DNA of 64,000 nucleotides from Sclerotiophoma versabilis (GCA_012274445.1 JAAROD010000029.1:310001-374000), one strand, 5' to 3'. Shown: positions 20,750-31,417, counted from the stretch's first letter. Notes: generated by a model from the letters alone, not told the origin. Made by a program: numbers and translations.

Positions 20750-21723
20750 ATGTCGACCGCCGTGTGGCCGCCCATCGACGCTGCCGAGCTGGCCCGCGAG
20801 CAGACGCGGTCGCAGCAGCGCGAGCTCGACTGGCTGCTCGTCCAGCTCCGCGAGACGCTGCAGTCGCTCAAGGCCGGGCTGGAGGAGTGCGCTGCGCTGC
20901 TGGCGCCGTCGGAAACCGGGTCGACGCTGGTGCTGACGTCGGTGCGCTCAGAGAGCCTCAAGGGCGTCGTCACCCGCGTCGGCACGCGCATTGTCAAGGG
21001 CGTACGTTGGACCACCGTGTGCGTGTCGAGGTGCCGGGCTCACAAACATGCCAGAATGTCAAGCTGCGCCTCGCCAGCCTCCCTCCGCTGCGCGGCTCGC
21101 CGTCCTACGACCTGGCCATCTCCGCCGCCCCGGCCGCGCCCACGCTCGTCGTGCCCCAGCTCACGGCGGTGCGCACGTCCATCAACAGCTGCCTCGATGC
21201 CATCGACGTCGTGTCCTGGGGCGGCGACGCGACCAATGCCGCCTTCGTCGCCGGCCAGCTGCAGCTGCTGCACGACCACATCCTCGAGGCCCGCCAGGCG
21301 CTGAAGGGCTACTCGGACGTGCACATGCCGTGGTGGGAGAACCCCGCCGACGAGCACACCTTCGACCCGCCGCTGCCCCCAAATCTCTCCTTCCACATGT
21401 TCGTCTTCGACGCCGCCCTGTGCCTGGAGGTTCGCACGCTGGAGTCCAAGCAGGACGAAGAGGCCGCTTCCTTCACCGGCTTCAACTTCCGCGACCGCCT
21501 GTCCTCCGCCCTCGGCGGCACACGCACCCCCGTCCACGACGAAGCAGACAAAGTCTACAGGTACAAGGGCCAGGACGTCCGCGTCAAGGAGAAGATCCGC
21601 GTCGAAACCCAGGACCCCGCCCTCATATCAGCCTCGGCCAAGCTGAACGCCCTCGAGCACAGCCTGATGTTGAGCCGCAAGGCCCTCGACATCGTCATGG
21701 GACGCGACGAGCCGGAGAACTGA
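20750..21723 (+). CDS. RAV2: RAVE complex subunit Rav2 / Rogdi family
   Basis: Rogdi-type subunit of the RAVE complex, which promotes reassembly of the V1 and V0 sectors of the vacuolar H+-ATPase. Exons are 20750-21001 and 21055-21723 with a 53-base intron, giving 306 residues. The N-terminal helix (REQTRSQQRELDWLLVQLRE; LQSLKAGLEECAALL) and the following LKGVVTRVGTRIVKGNVKLR across the splice fit the family. The C-terminal half has WWENPADEHTFDPPLPPNLS and FHMFVFDAALCLEVRTLE, and ends in a helix. The identification is by pattern recognition of Rogdi proteins. The GC content is higher than in flanking genes. Confidence 0.82.
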
Positions 21724-22010
21724 ACGCGACAAACCGCTGACAGCAGTCAATTATCTTCGCCTTTGCTCCCAATCCGCCGCCGCTGATTGGCCGCATCCGT
21801 CTACATGCCACTACGCTTTTCCGCGGGGGTGTGTTAGCGCGGATTGCGTTATCACTATCTCGGAAATACTCGAACCAACACAACTAGCATTCGCCCCAAG
21901 TTGACCATGCCACCAAGACAAAGCTTCCGTATATACACGCTTCCTATACCCCTCCTCTGCTTGAGACATTGATTTGTTCTTGGGCTTTACTATCTTTTAG
22001 TCTTCACAAA

Positions 22011-23697
22011 ATGGCGCCCGCGCTACTTACTGCCGTCGACTCGGCTTCACACATCCATCTGATCATTGGCTCGAACCCACTTGCAGGCGCACGATGCACA
22101 CGCTCGATCGAGGTCGGCGCGAACCCCATATTGATTGCCCCGGAAGATGCGACCTTACACTACGGCTTGGTGAAGCGCATTGAAGACGGCCAAGTCAAGT
22201 GGATCAAACGGAGCTTTCAAGAGGACGACCTGACCACGTTGGGTCGCGCTGAGGTGGACGGCGTTGTTGACGCTGTCTTCGTAACAGCAGGTGGAAAGCA
22301 GGGACAGGGTATGTCTGGCCTGCACAAACATCCCAAGCCTCCTCTAACAGCAGCCAGGCACACAAATATCCAGTCTTTGCCGCCGGTTACGAATTCCTGT
22401 CAACGTCGCCGACGCGCCCAACCTCTGCTCCTTCACCCTCCTCTCCACACACTCCGACGGCCCTCTCCAGATTGGCGTAACAGCATCTGGCAAGGGGTGT
22501 AAGCTTTCAGCTCGCATACGGCGGGAGATTGCATCTTCATTGCCACCAAATCTGGGTGATGCTGTTGAGAGACTTGGCACACTACGAAGACGCATATGGG
22601 AGGAAGAGCATGCTGCAGAGCTGTCACAGGACCTCGAAGCCGAGGACGAAGAAAGCGGTCAGCCCGCAACCTTCAACCAGCTCATCCTGGAGGAAAGCAG
22701 GGAAGCAGCACGAGGCCGCCGCATGCGCTGGCTCTCCCAGATCTGCGAATATTGGCCCCTCCGCCGCCTCGCCGCAATTACAGATGCCGACATCGACACC
22801 CTCTTCCGTGAATTCGCCAGCAGCAACGCCTCCAAAATCGGTCCAACATCCACAGCAATGCCAGAGAAGAAAGCAGGCCGCATCATCCTTGCCGGCTCTG
22901 GTCCGGGCAACCCCGACCTCCTCACCCGCGCCGCCCACAAAGCCATTCTATCCGCCGATCTTATTCTCGCAGACAAACTCGTCCCAGCACCCATCCTCGA
23001 CCTCGTGCCCCGCCGTGCAACCGTCCACATTGCAAGGAAGTTCCCCGGCAACGCAGACCGTGCGCAGGAAGAGCTTCTGGAATGGGGTCTCGAGGGGTTA
23101 AAAGCAGGCAAAGTAGTCGTCCGCATCAAGCAGGGCGACCCATACATCTACGGCCGTGGCGGCGAGGAGTACGACTTCTTCCGCTCTCACGGCTTCATAC
23201 CCACCGTGCTCCCTGGAATCACAAGCGCGTTGAGTGCGCCGCTCTTCGCCGCTATCCCAGCAACCCACCGCGGCGTGGCTGATCAGGTGCTGATTTGTAC
23301 CGGCACCGGCAGGAAAGGCGCGCCCCTTGATCCTCCAGAGTTTGTCGCCAGCAGAACCATCGTGCTGCTCATGTCTCTGCACCGTCTGGAGGCGCTGATC
23401 GAGAGCTTGGTGGCCAAGGGATACCCCGCCGATCTCCCAGTCGCCGTCTTGGAGCGCGCGAGTTGTCCCGACCAGAGGGTTATCCGGACAACAATCCAGC
23501 ACGTCTGTGCTGCAGTCGAGGAGGAAGGCAGCAGGCCGCCGGGTCTGCTCGTTGTAGGCAACGCGTGCAGGGTGCTTAGCAACTACACGCAGCGGTGGAT
23601 TGTAGAAGAAGGCTTCCACGGGCTGGACGATCTAGGCAGTGATGGCGAGCTGCAGTTGAGCAAGCTTGGGGATGCTGTTGCGCAGGTCGCTGCATAG
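22011..23697 (+). CDS. MET1: Siroheme synthase: Met8-like dehydrogenase domain fused to uroporphyrinogen-III C-methyltransferase
   Basis: Makes precorrin-2 from uroporphyrinogen III with SAM, and by its N-terminal part sirohydrochlorin, supplying siroheme to sulfite and nitrite reductases. Exons are 22011-22308 and 22358-23697 (49-base intron), giving 545 residues. Residues about 1-190 resemble Met8/CysG-N: an NAD-binding start LIIGSNPLAGARCTRSIE and the motif PVNVADAPNLCSF. Residues about 285-520 are the tetrapyrrole methylase: GRIILAGSGPGNPDLLTRAA, DLILADKLV, VVRIKQGDPYIYGRGGEE and GFIPTVLPGITSA. The splice restores CRRLRIPVNVADAP, which no unspliced frame gives. Whether the N-terminal domain also chelates iron is not decided by sequence. 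Confidence 0.93.
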
Positions 23698-24567
23698 ACC
23701 AAGGGGGATGTATGTAGATTCCGACATTGATTTTGCGTGGCACATATGATACCAATAGACGTTTTTGACTCATCTGTTAAGAGAGAGAAAAAATTCCTCG
23801 TCCGTCGTGTATATTTTCCGCACAGTGAATAGAATCTGAGATGCGGCAGTTGATGTCTTTCTTCCAGACATTCGAGCCTCAAGCTCTCCAAGACGCCTCT
23901 AGCGCGGTCAGAAGATTAAAAAAAAAAAAAAAGCTGCCATCTTCTGGCTATTCATGAATTGACGGGCCATTCAAGTCAAACGGTATCAAAACGTCACAAG
24001 CTCAGTCTCAAATGTAGAAAGATACAAGGTACAACGGTGCGTTTTTGGTGAATATACGACTAAGCAGCGCTACTGACGTTCGCTCTTGCCCAACTGGTCT
24101 GGCTGCTGCCGCCATTTCCCACATACATGAATTACGTCCAGCGTATTACTACTACTCAACCACCCCAGAAACCCACAACTCACGGGGTTGCGACAATGTC
24201 GGAACGGCGTCATCTAAACGTACTGAACAATAAAAGAGGGGGTATGCGCAATTTAAAGAAGCAATGCCAAACAAAAGGTACGTACAAAGGTACGTGCAGA
24301 TCTGAGGACAAACTCGACCGACATGGTAAAGGTTTGGGTATGGGTACAAGATGTCAAGGTAAAAGTGTGGGAAGAAGAGAAATGGTGATGCTCCGCTAAA
24401 GTTCAAAGATGTAGCTTGTGGATCTGTCGAATCATGTTTGGGAAAGTCTTGGTCTGTGGGTTGGTTTCGCGGCCGGTAGCATAGGTAGTTTCCTGGTTAC
24501 TGAAGACTCCGCCATGAACCATCAGTCCGAATCCAGCCTATGGATACTGTGCTGCTGGACCAGGCAC
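23698..24567. other. Intergenic between convergent MET1 and the septin gene
   Basis: About 870 bases of 3' flanking DNA. It includes a run of 15 adenines at 23918-23932. Short open frames on both strands resemble no known family. No gene is supported. Confidence 0.5.
23918..23932 (+). repeat. Poly(A) homopolymer tract
   Basis: Fifteen consecutive adenines after GAAGATT, about 220 bases downstream of the MET1 stop. No transposon-like sequence precedes it that I can recognise, so a retroposon tail is not supported. It is a plausible indel hotspot. Confidence 0.9.
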
Positions 24568-26433
24568 TTAGATGTTGTCGCTGCGGTAGGGGCGGTACTG
24601 GCTACCAGCGGTCGATGCACGTCCAATCGATTCAGGAAAAGAGGCTTGCATCGCCGCAAGACCATCAGAAGGCGCAATGCGTCTCCTGGGGTTGTTGCCC
24701 TTCTGCAGTCGGTTTGTTCGCCATCCCTCGTACCATTGCTCGCGACTTGCCTCGCGAAGCTCTGCTCGCCACTCGCTGAACACACTTTCCCTGAGCCTGA
24801 CGAAGTCACAATGTTCAGGGTTATAAGGATCTGCGAAGCCCCAGGGGAACTTGCGGCCAATGACATCAGGCTCGTACGGATCCGGCGAGATGATGCTCAA
24901 GGGAAGGAACGGCGTCTCAGCATCCTCCTTCTGTATCGCCACAGACATCGCTGACGGCTTGCGGCTGTGGTTCCTTCGAGCGCTTGGCGGAGATGTTGGT
25001 GGGGAATGCGAGGCAGAAGACGAGCGCGATGATGCAATGGAACGAGCGGCCTCGGAAGATGTACGTCCAAGGATCTTGTTCAGAACACCAGCCTTGCCTT
25101 CGTTATCCGATGATTGTGCGTAATCATCCTCATCGCGCTCATCCAGTCGGTCGGGATCCTCATCATCGAAATCCGCAAGGTTCAGCGCCTCAAGGGGATC
25201 TAACTTCGCTCGCTTTATCGTGTCCCAGACCATCTTCTTGAGGTGCCGCATGTGTGCGCCAGTGATAGTATCCGCTTTGCTGATGATAGGGATGACAGTG
25301 GTCCTCGTTTGCAGCTCGCGGAGCACGTTGAGATCCAGGCTCTCGTCAAGACCACCAAAGATGGCGCTGCCGACGTTGATGACGTTCGACTTCTTGCGGG
25401 CCTCGGCGATGTTGGCGTCAAGGCGCACAGGATCCAGAATCAGGAATACGCAGTGGATGTGCGTGTCGCTGACGCCTGGCGAACGGATGACCTTCTGTTC
25501 TTCACCAAAAGTGTCCTCGAACTTGGACTCGAGGAAAGAAGTAACAATGGGCAATTGGAAGTCGACAATGTTCTTCTCGAGTCCCTCAGAATCCCAGAGA
25601 GTAACGCCAACCCTCTCGCCATCCACTTCTGTCTCCAGGTATTGCGAAGTGAATGGTGAGTCTTCAGCGACTGCGCTGGGTGGCGGAGATGGGGTGTGTG
25701 GGCGCTTCCTGACGGGCAGCGCAAGTGCAGTGCGAAGGAATTCAATGAAGGATGACTTGCCGGAGCCTTTGGAGCCAAGGACGAGTATGCTATGGGATGT
25801 TAGTATGAATCGGCGGACAAGAGCTTGGTTCACATACTTGAATGGCGTAGGCTGCTTCTTCTTTCGCACGCGGCGCGGGCTGTTGACGGCGCTGATCTGG
25901 CTGCTGGCGTAGCTGTATCGGCCACGATTGGTCATGCTCTCTGTCCTGGCGTACGGGTCGGTGTCAATGAATGAATGTGAGCTGCCGGGCACGGGCGGGA
26001 GCACAGCAAGGTTGGTGACAGGTGACATTCTGTGCTGCTCGACTGACGGTCTGCTGAAGTTGGTACTGTGGTGGCCGATCTTGTTGGAGACAATGGCAAC
26101 AGAGTCGGGGCGGTTGTCTCCTCCAAAACTAGCAATCTGGGGAAGAGGCGAGTGAGAGGGAAGGCGGGGCGGTTCCCTGGGCAGCATTGCGGCTTCCCTC
26201 TGCTTTCGCAGCGCCTCCTCTTGGGCAAGTGCCTTCTGCTTGCGGCTCATGCTGGGAGCTCTTGAAGCGGTGACCTTGTTCTCAGAAGACCGTTTGCGAA
26301 GGAAAGAGAAGCTAGATCTCCGTGCTGCAGCTGCCTGGAAGTCACCGTTCGATGTGGGCGCGGCAGATGGATCAGACGAGCCGTCCTTGGAGTAGCTATT
26401 AGAGTGTGTGTTGGAAGGAGTAGTACTGGCCAT
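24568..26433 (-). CDS. Divergent septin-type GTPase with low-complexity insert
   Basis: Septin-superfamily G protein, expected at the cell cortex or septum as part of filaments. The reading frame runs from 26433 to 24568 with one probable 48-base intron at 25790-25837 (donor GTATGT, acceptor CATAG) that contains no stop. Splicing restores TPFNILVLGSKGSGKSSF, the usual septin G1 context. G3 is LWDSEGLE (D-x-x-G, with Ser-Glu where typical septins have Thr-Pro), and G4 is ISKADT. The septin unique element reads GRKFPWGFADPYNPEHCDF. Between G4 and that element lies a Ser/Arg/Pro-rich insert of roughly 90 residues. The N-terminal 200 residues are disordered. The product is about 605 residues, long for a septin. 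An upstream in-frame ATG at 26505 is possible. There is no obvious C-terminal coiled coil. Confidence 0.82.
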   Translation of the reverse strand: MASTTPSNTHSNSYSKDGSSDPSAAPTSNGDFQAAAARRSSFSFLRKRSSENKVTASRAPSMSRKQKALAQEEALRKQREAAMLPREPPRLPSHSPLPQIASFGGDNRPDSVAIVSNKIGHHSTNFSRPSVEQHRMSPVTNLAVLPPVPGSSHSFIDTDPYARTESMTNRGRYSYASSQISAVNSPRRVRKKKQPTPFKYVNQALVRRFILTSHSILVLGSKGSGKSSFIEFLRTALALPVRKRPHTPSPPPSAVAEDSPFTSQYLETEVDGERVGVTLWDSEGLEKNIVDFQLPIVTSFLESKFEDTFGEEQKVIRSPGVSDTHIHCVFLILDPVRLDANIAEARKKSNVINVGSAIFGGLDESLDLNVLRELQTRTTVIPIISKADTITGAHMRHLKKMVWDTIKRAKLDPLEALNLADFDDEDPDRLDERDEDDYAQSSDNEGKAGVLNKILGRTSSEAARSIASSRSSSASHSPPTSPPSARRNHSRKPSAMSVAIQKEDAETPFLPLSIISPDPYEPDVIGRKFPWGFADPYNPEHCDFVRLRESVFSEWRAELREASREQWYEGWRTNRLQKGNNPRRRIAPSDGLAAMQASFPESIGRASTAGSQYRPYRSDNI

Positions 26434-28017
26434 CCTAATCAAGCGGGATGCGCCCGTTATATCAGCGGGTGACGAGCAGCTTGTGTGTGTAATTTGAGCT
26501 GCCAAAGAAAGGAGGGCAAGTGCGGAGCCAGCAACTTGGGCTTGGGTAGCAAGAGCCAGGTACCCTGTCCTACGGTTACGGGACAGTGAATTGCAAGAAG
26601 TCGCTGGGACGAGAGGATGAAATTGGAGGGTGACCGCTGGAGATCAGACTGGTCAGTCAGAGCCCTCAAGCAGGCGCGCGAATCGGGTGGGTCGGTGCAA
26701 CGGACTGAGTGAATGGCTCAGGGTCTGTGTGGGGAGATTAGGGTTGCACTTTCCAACCTAGCCGCGGTACAGCGGTCGATTCGTCGCAGCGCTACTGCAA
26801 GGTACGGCTGTCAGGCCCACTGAATCCGAAGACAGAGTTGGAGAGACGAGACCCTCTTTCAGTGTGGGTAGAAGTGACTGTTCGGGGCTAGAAGGTGCGA
26901 AAAGGAAAGCACAGAGGATGTGTTGGGTAGTGTGACACGTGGTGAAGGGATTGCTTACTGGCTTCGAGAACAGTGAGCTTTCAGGGGAGCAACAGGAAGG
27001 CCGGGGTGGCACGACCTTTCTACAGCGCGAAACGCTCAATGCGAAACCTGCCACCCGCTGCAAGCTAATCTATGACGCCTAATTCGCAATGCGTCTGTAG
27101 CGGCGCGTCTTCAATGCAATTATACCCGGTGGTCCGCTTGTGTAATCGTTATGGATGCACGCAAACGTCGTTGTCAATGGCGACCGGAACAGGTTGCAGT
27201 TCGCGAAAATGCCCACGCGTCTTTTCTCCGAGGCCGCATGCTCAGCGAAGGGGTCAGTGCAAATTGGGACGGAGACCGTTCCCACTAGGATGTGATCGTC
27301 CCAGTGCGTGGAGATCCGGTCGATTGAGGCGAGCGACCCCGGTCGCCTGTGCATGAAAACGCCCTTTGAAGTTGACCATAATGCACCCAGGAACAACCTC
27401 GAACCTCTGTTTCGTAGGGGTCCACCACCCTCTATGCCAGACCGCTGCTTTGTTACAGGAATAAACGTATAAAGAGTTGGCGTCATTGCGAATGTCACTT
27501 CCAAGGACTACGTGCAATAGGGGCACATCGTTCGATGTGCTTCGCCGATCAACCTCTGTACGACGGACCGTATCGATATGCCTCCACACTGCTTCTTCAC
27601 ACCTCGTCTTCGCTTACATGCTCCGGCCACAACTCCAGGCATCAGACCTTTACTGCCACGTGAGCTGAGGCTGGATTTTTGCCTCATCTCGTAGAGAAAG
27701 CTGGATACAATTGTGCAGTCACCAATTATGCCCAACTATGCACGAGGCAGTCAGCGCAGGTACAACTAGGCTTCGTAGGCCGACAAGTAGGTCAAGGAAA
27801 GCAAAGCGTTTTGCCAATTCAATTCAGGTTTTCTAGATCGGCTGAAGACCTCTCCGGTCTTTTTGCGACATGAGAGGCAGCTGCAGGCCACTGCAGTAGC
27901 GTTGGTTGCTCAGCATGTCAGCTACATATCCACAACATCGTGTTGTGTATGAAGGCACCTACCTCGCCAATCCCACCGTTACGAGTCGATTTCGAGTCCC
28001 TCTGTGCCTGCGGGTAA
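26434..28017. other. Gene-poor interval upstream of septin and P450 relic
   Basis: About 1.6 kb. The proximal part is the septin promoter/5' UTR. Short frames on the minus strand (27079-27504 and 27254-27589) have no recognisable domain. I see no repeats of note. Possible older gene remnants cannot be excluded by eye. Confidence 0.4.
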
Positions 28018-29049
28018 TTTGCAGTATGGTTTTTGCTAAAGCCTCATAGAGATGACGCGCATCAAGTTATGGAAGCGTGTATGCCAATGCACTCCGTCGG
28101 TGCACGGGTCTTGGAATCATTTGTTGGCCACCATTGCGATCTGAAACGGGCCGCTACGGAAGAAGTAGAGGAGCGCCTCAACCCAGGGTTCTTCATACAA
28201 CGCCTTGCTCACCGTGTTCCAACAATCGCCGAAAGCTGCCAGGAGCTTATCAAGTTGCTCAATAAGCATACACCTGCCTGCCGAAAATTCGATTGGAGGA
28301 AGAGGTGGATCTATGGCCATTCGCCTGTATTAGTTTGGCTGAAGCTGTCCCAGGTGACTAAAGTTACAACCAATGTTATTGGCAAGGTGATCTGCGACCG
28401 CGATTTCAAAAGTTTCGCCACCGATGGTGATTTCATGTGCTGGTGAGGGGCGCATTGTCGTAGAGATTCGACTTTCAATCATTCGATCCTTCCACCGTTA
28501 CAATCTGTTGCGGCCGCTTGCCACGAAGTACTACCGCTTGAGGATGAGCACATACACTGGCAGAGTCTTGTCGACAGGTTCGCAACGAAAGCGGTTGAAA
28601 CCACAATGAATGGTAAAGGTAAGAGTGCGGTCAAACTGGCGATTGAAGAATACAATAAAGAGAACAACAGACGGCTGGAAATCAGTCCAACCACGATGAA
28701 TGCAGACTTTCAAAAAGCCGCCATAGACAATCTCCTAGTCCTGTTGTTTGCCCGGCATGACACAACAGCCTCGACATTGTGCTGCTGCTCCAAATCACTC
28801 AAAAATTACCCCGATACCCTTACAGGAGCCCGCAAAGAAACGGATGATTTCTTTGGCACCCACATCCATGCCGCAGACTATCTCACAACCACCCCTTCTC
28901 CCGTCAACAATCTCGACTACACGCTTGTCGTCGTCAAAGCGCAGGAGAACTTTCCCAACTTACCGCGACTTTTTGGTGTAATATTTTTACGTGTTACGCT
29001 GCCTTCTTCGTTGAATAATGAGCCTTGGAGTGTAACCATTCGATCGTAA
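28018..29049 (+). pseudogene. Cytochrome P450 pseudogene (truncated, internal stop, degraded motifs)
   Basis: One frame carries P450-like sequence on both sides of a TGA at 28444-28446. Upstream are RLNPGFFIQRLAHRVPTIAE (the expected sequence would be an FNPGF-type C-helix region) and VIGKVICDRDFKSF. Downstream are the I-helix remnant LLVLLFARHDTTASTL (Arg replaces the Gly of A/G-G-x-D/E-T-T) and DYTLVVVKAQENFP, where the K-helix E-x-x-R should be but is missing. The Cys haem-binding loop is absent before the minus-strand neighbour begins, and no N-terminal membrane anchor is seen. The combination of stop, lost ExxR and missing haem loop means no active enzyme. Sequence suggests a class related to fungal CYP families with long DGD-type insertions; the exact family is unknown. 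Confidence 0.78.
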
Positions 29050-29188
29050 TCATTCGAGCTACCATGTTCAAACCCATCATCACAAAATCGAAATCTTGAA
29101 CCAGGAGTTTCAAGATCACATAACAATATAGGTAGATTACAATCACTCATCTCAGAGCCAACCCTTGTCTCTTAGCATGAAGATGTAG

Positions 29189-31417
29189 CTAATAGCTCTC
29201 ACCAGCTCCCCTCCGGTACACTGCCTGACTCCTCCCACTTTCCGCGCCTGTCTTCAGTACCACCTCGTGATTGTCATAGCCATTCATCCGCAGCAAACGC
29301 CTGACTTCCAAATCCGTCATGTTCGAAGCATGATGCATCGTATCCATAGTATCACTCGAGGATACCTGTGCGACAGCCTGCCATGCGTTCCCAAGAAGCG
29401 AGTGATCTGTCTTGGACAAGAAGAGGGTTAGAGCCGTGATAATCAATACAACATGAAGGATTAGCAAGCCCATGACAAGACCGAATCCAACCCATTGTGC
29501 CGGCACTTCGACTTGTTGGGATGCGGAGTAGGTCGCATTGCTGGCAATGTTGAACTGAGGCAATAAATCGTAGTATGTCATCTGAGAGATGACTGTGAAG
29601 AAGGCCTGGAATGCCAATGCGGGATTGTTAGTACTTTGTATGACGTCTTGGAACAATGTTGCGTGTGTTCGGTGGACGCCGTTATAGGTTGAGAATAGTG
29701 TGAAGGCCGCAGTAGAACCCCAGCCTACTGCCTGTGCTGGTTTTCCTCTGTTCACAAGAGGGTTCACAAGCTTGGACAACCCGTTGTAGATGGGGGTTGT
29801 CAAATAGTCGGATCCACTAGATTCAGCAGGGCCGCCCATCAGTTTTGCAGTCCAGTTCGAAGGGGCATGGAGCTTGAGTATGCCGCGCTCCCTTGGTGTC
29901 AGATTTCCATCCCATTTATTTAGCATACGTTGAACTGTAGAGGTGTCGTATCTTCTTGATCCTGCAATCCACGACATGTTCTTAGGCTCGGCGAAATCTT
30001 GTCCACCGTCTATGTGGACGACGTAGTTGTTGGAGTTGAGGTTAGCAAAGCAAAGCGTAGCACTCAAGCCGATATCTAACGTATCATTGGAAGGTTTAAG
30101 ATCTGCCCAAATACCAGACGAAGTTTGTGTCCAGTTGAACGGGCCAACGGGCAAATGGTCGGCGTAAGCCGAGACAACTTCATCCAGAACCGATTGCCAG
30201 CCGCTTCCGGTGGCATTCAAGAGTAGTAATGGCATAGTGCTGGTGTTCTCAGGATCCAATACATTATTGGTAAAGCCTTGGACGCCTTGAAGTCTCGGCA
30301 TCATGGTGTACGAAAGCCTCCAGTCTGTGCTGTTGACCCAATAGATTCTGGCCACCGCACTGATCAAAAAGAAGCCTTCCAATCCTGTAGGCTCCCCCTT
30401 TTCTTCCGTGACCTCTGTTATGATGCCAGGTATACTGCCCTGCAGCTTCACCTCACCAGCGATTGCTATCTCGTAGTTTGAATTCGATCCCGACTCGAAC
30501 ATGAATGTAATGTTGTGGATATTGAGCGAAGGTAAAGTGCACCTTACACGAGAATCGACTACCGTGGCTGGACCATCATAGCCCTGTAAAACGCTTCTAA
30601 CTTCAGGCAGTCCAAATGGCACATAAGCCCGAAGAGTGGCGCCAGTATCTGCGTAGTCGGCATCCAGATGTGGTGGTTCAGCGTATTCAGCAAAGCGAGC
30701 ATAGGTAGATGGCGCACTTTGGTAGAAGTCAACACCATAACCCGCTTGGATGTTACCAGCTCCTTCGTCATAGAGACCTGGAGCAGTGTAGAGGACAGAA
30801 TGGTAAACAGCTCCTTGAACGACTGTCGTTTGTTGGAAGTCCGTAATGAGAAGAGTCGATGTAAACTGCAGTACAAGAGCGTCCAGTATCGCAAGGATCA
30901 CGATGATCGAATACAAGTATTTCGATCCAGTTTTGACCGAGTGAAACATATTCCAGATATGTGATTGAGGACCGTTGTTGACTGTTCGAATGATTGAAAG
31001 CATTGGAAGATGCTCAGCAGAAGCCCCAGTGGTTTCAAGGGTCCAGGCCGCGACGAGGGCAGCAAAGATACCCATTTGAGCGGCAGTGGCGAGGCGAACC
31101 AGGACCGAAGCCACCGTGACGACTCGAGTAGCCCAACCCATCTCGACGATAAGCCACCAAACGTAGGGCGTGGGAGCACCTTTCCTCGCGCTCTCAGAGC
31201 CAGCCCACAGGAGCGCAAGGAAGGCCATCGCCAAGAAGCTTGCAATAGCACCGACGATGAGTACAAATATGTTCCATGGACCCAGTTTGGCGACAAAGCC
31301 CCTCCGGTGTGGTGGCGGCTGGAATCTTATGTCGAACTCTGGCGAGACTTCTGAATGTTGCACATACTCATTGGCTTTCCCATGGTCGTCCGAGGGCATG
31401 ACGGTACTCGATTTCAT
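29189..31417 (-). CDS. Large multi-pass membrane glycoprotein of unknown function (742 residues)
   Basis: Intronless 742-residue protein, uncharacterised. The N-terminus is hydrophilic. Membrane segments appear near residues 48-75 (NIFVLIVGAIASFLAMAFLA), 85-128 (broken, with MGIFAALVAAWTLE) and 165-190 (YLYSIIVILAILDALVLQF). A domain of about 440 residues follows with many N-x-S/T sequons (NITF, NSTD, NTST, NATG, NWTQ, NMSW, NWTA, NATY) and four or more cysteines or fewer, so it is probably lumenal or extracellular. A last helix near 650-680 (WVGFGLVMGLLILHVVLIIT) precedes a cytosolic tail. The layout of three N-terminal helices, a large glycosylated loop and one C-terminal helix recalls orphan families expanded in Pezizomycotina, but I cannot name a domain. 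No catalytic motif was seen. Confidence 0.8.
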   Translation of the reverse strand: MKSSTVMPSDDHGKANEYVQHSEVSPEFDIRFQPPPHRRGFVAKLGPWNIFVLIVGAIASFLAMAFLALLWAGSESARKGAPTPYVWWLIVEMGWATRVVTVASVLVRLATAAQMGIFAALVAAWTLETTGASAEHLPMLSIIRTVNNGPQSHIWNMFHSVKTGSKYLYSIIVILAILDALVLQFTSTLLITDFQQTTVVQGAVYHSVLYTAPGLYDEGAGNIQAGYGVDFYQSAPSTYARFAEYAEPPHLDADYADTGATLRAYVPFGLPEVRSVLQGYDGPATVVDSRVRCTLPSLNIHNITFMFESGSNSNYEIAIAGEVKLQGSIPGIITEVTEEKGEPTGLEGFFLISAVARIYWVNSTDWRLSYTMMPRLQGVQGFTNNVLDPENTSTMPLLLLNATGSGWQSVLDEVVSAYADHLPVGPFNWTQTSSGIWADLKPSNDTLDIGLSATLCFANLNSNNYVVHIDGGQDFAEPKNMSWIAGSRRYDTSTVQRMLNKWDGNLTPRERGILKLHAPSNWTAKLMGGPAESSGSDYLTTPIYNGLSKLVNPLVNRGKPAQAVGWGSTAAFTLFSTYNGVHRTHATLFQDVIQSTNNPALAFQAFFTVISQMTYYDLLPQFNIASNATYSASQQVEVPAQWVGFGLVMGLLILHVVLIITALTLFLSKTDHSLLGNAWQAVAQVSSSDTMDTMHHASNMTDLEVRRLLRMNGYDNHEVVLKTGAESGRSQAVYRRGAGESY

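Noticed and set aside
20731..21740. Alternative plus-strand frames of 249-330 residues over RAV2
   Set aside because: They are Arg/His/Ala-rich shadows of a GC-rich gene. Only the spliced frame gives the Rogdi pattern.
23900..23940. Poly(A) run as a retroposon tail
   Set aside because: No LINE/SINE-like sequence or target-site duplication is visible around it, so I list it only as a homopolymer.
27960..28015. tRNA-like B-box (TTCGAGTCCC) near 28000
   Set aside because: No matching A-box, acceptor stem or anticodon arm could be folded from the flanking bases.
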